A model generated the notes under the pieces. The model saw only the letters and a program-made list of their open reading frames with translations. It was not told where the DNA came from and ran no database searches. A stretch of 5,688 nucleotides of DNA from Candidatus Nomurabacteria bacterium (GTDB lineage: Bacteria > Patescibacteriota > Minisyncoccia > Phycocordibacterales > UBA9973), in NCBI GenBank assembly GCA_903869875.1, contig CAIQAW010000047.1:1-5688 (forward strand), in the 5' to 3' direction. Below, piece after piece: positions 5,578-5,688 of the stretch (positions within the stretch are counted from its first letter, which is position 1; each line of letters starts with the position of its first letter). Made by a program: the position numbers and the translations under genes.

Positions 5578-5688
5578 AAAGTTGAGATAACATTTTTCCA
5601 TGCTTCATCATCAAGGCTGTTAAACATAAATGAAAAACACTTGCCCAATTTAAGAACTCTAAAGCATTCTTTTATAACTAAATTCATA
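5538..5688 (-). CDS. Partial SAM-dependent (probably DNA) methyltransferase fragment
   Basis: Read on the - strand from the window edge, the sequence gives IKECFRVLKLGKCFSFMFNS, then LDDEAWKNVISTFHNVGFDL. This matches the late core of class I methyltransferases: a helix ending in E-x-F-RVLK-x-G, a strand (SFMF), an N-S-x-DD-x-x-W stretch, then a helix and a GF-x-L strand. N4/N6 DNA methylases commonly read F-RVLKPG, then a strand with FHN, a D-x-x-W and a GF strand. Resemblance is good until about 5538-5560; beyond that the frame is the shadow of the secreted-protein gene, down to a stop at 5421-5423. Its Asp codons are all GAT, while the T4SS genes favour GAC. The true start lies outside the window; Met at 5687 is probably internal. 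The catalytic motif is not in view. Confidence 0.5.

Noticed and set aside
5575..5688. UGA read as an amino acid (SR1/Gracilibacteria-type code), extending the secreted protein past 5577
   Set aside because: The frame after TGA stays open to the window end, but all intact genes are full length without in-frame TGA, and the continuation is antisense to a better methyltransferase reading.
1..5688. CRISPR array, tRNA, rRNA or insertion sequence
   Set aside because: No regularly spaced direct repeats, no cloverleaf-like or conserved rRNA sequence, and no transposase motif were seen on either strand.

Overview
The window is an AT-rich, tightly packed piece of a bacterial chromosome. Its core is a type IV secretion-like (T4SS) module: a PrgI-family membrane protein, a TraC-like VirB4 N-terminal-domain protein and a VirB4 ATPase. 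The order, the protein sizes, the leaderless-looking promoters and the secreted three-domain protein with a PPFYKGK motif all resemble Candidate Phyla Radiation (Patescibacteria, e.g. Parcubacteria-type) genomes. This assignment rests on recalled family resemblance, not on a search. The standard genetic code explains every intact gene.

Layout, left to right on the + strand: (1) the lysine-rich C-terminal end of an unidentified gene (to 113); (2) an acidic 258-aa protein of unknown function (121-897) with a helical N-terminus, two kinds of internal repeat and a proline-rich tail; (3) a very strong hairpin terminator (922-954); (4) the T4SS block: PrgI-like (1016-1438), TraC-like (1460-2113) and VirB4 (2118-4115), with the last two only 4 nt apart; (5) a short intergenic element of inverted GGTTA-type repeats (4124-4187); (6) a 144-aa coiled-coil protein (4207-4641); (7) a signal-peptide protein with three Ig-like repeats (4663-5577). 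The last ~120-150 nt read best on the - strand as part of a SAM-dependent, probably DNA, methyltransferase.

The T4SS proteins should work together at the inner membrane: the PrgI-like protein as a VirB3-type channel component, VirB4 as the energising ATPase, and the TraC-like protein as a stand-alone accessory related to the VirB4 N-terminal domain. The secreted protein probably acts on the cell surface. No relaxase, VirD4 coupling protein or VirB6 is in the window, so conjugation, DNA uptake and protein export cannot be told apart.

Two observations stand out. Four genes carry an identical GTATAAT box placed so that the A of the ATG falls at or one base from the expected transcription start, and a fifth has a TATAAA variant at the same spacing. 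This implies leaderless mRNAs and fixes several start codons. Second, the 3' end looks like a break: the secreted protein stops before the last strand of its third repeat, just where an unrelated antisense methyltransferase fragment begins.
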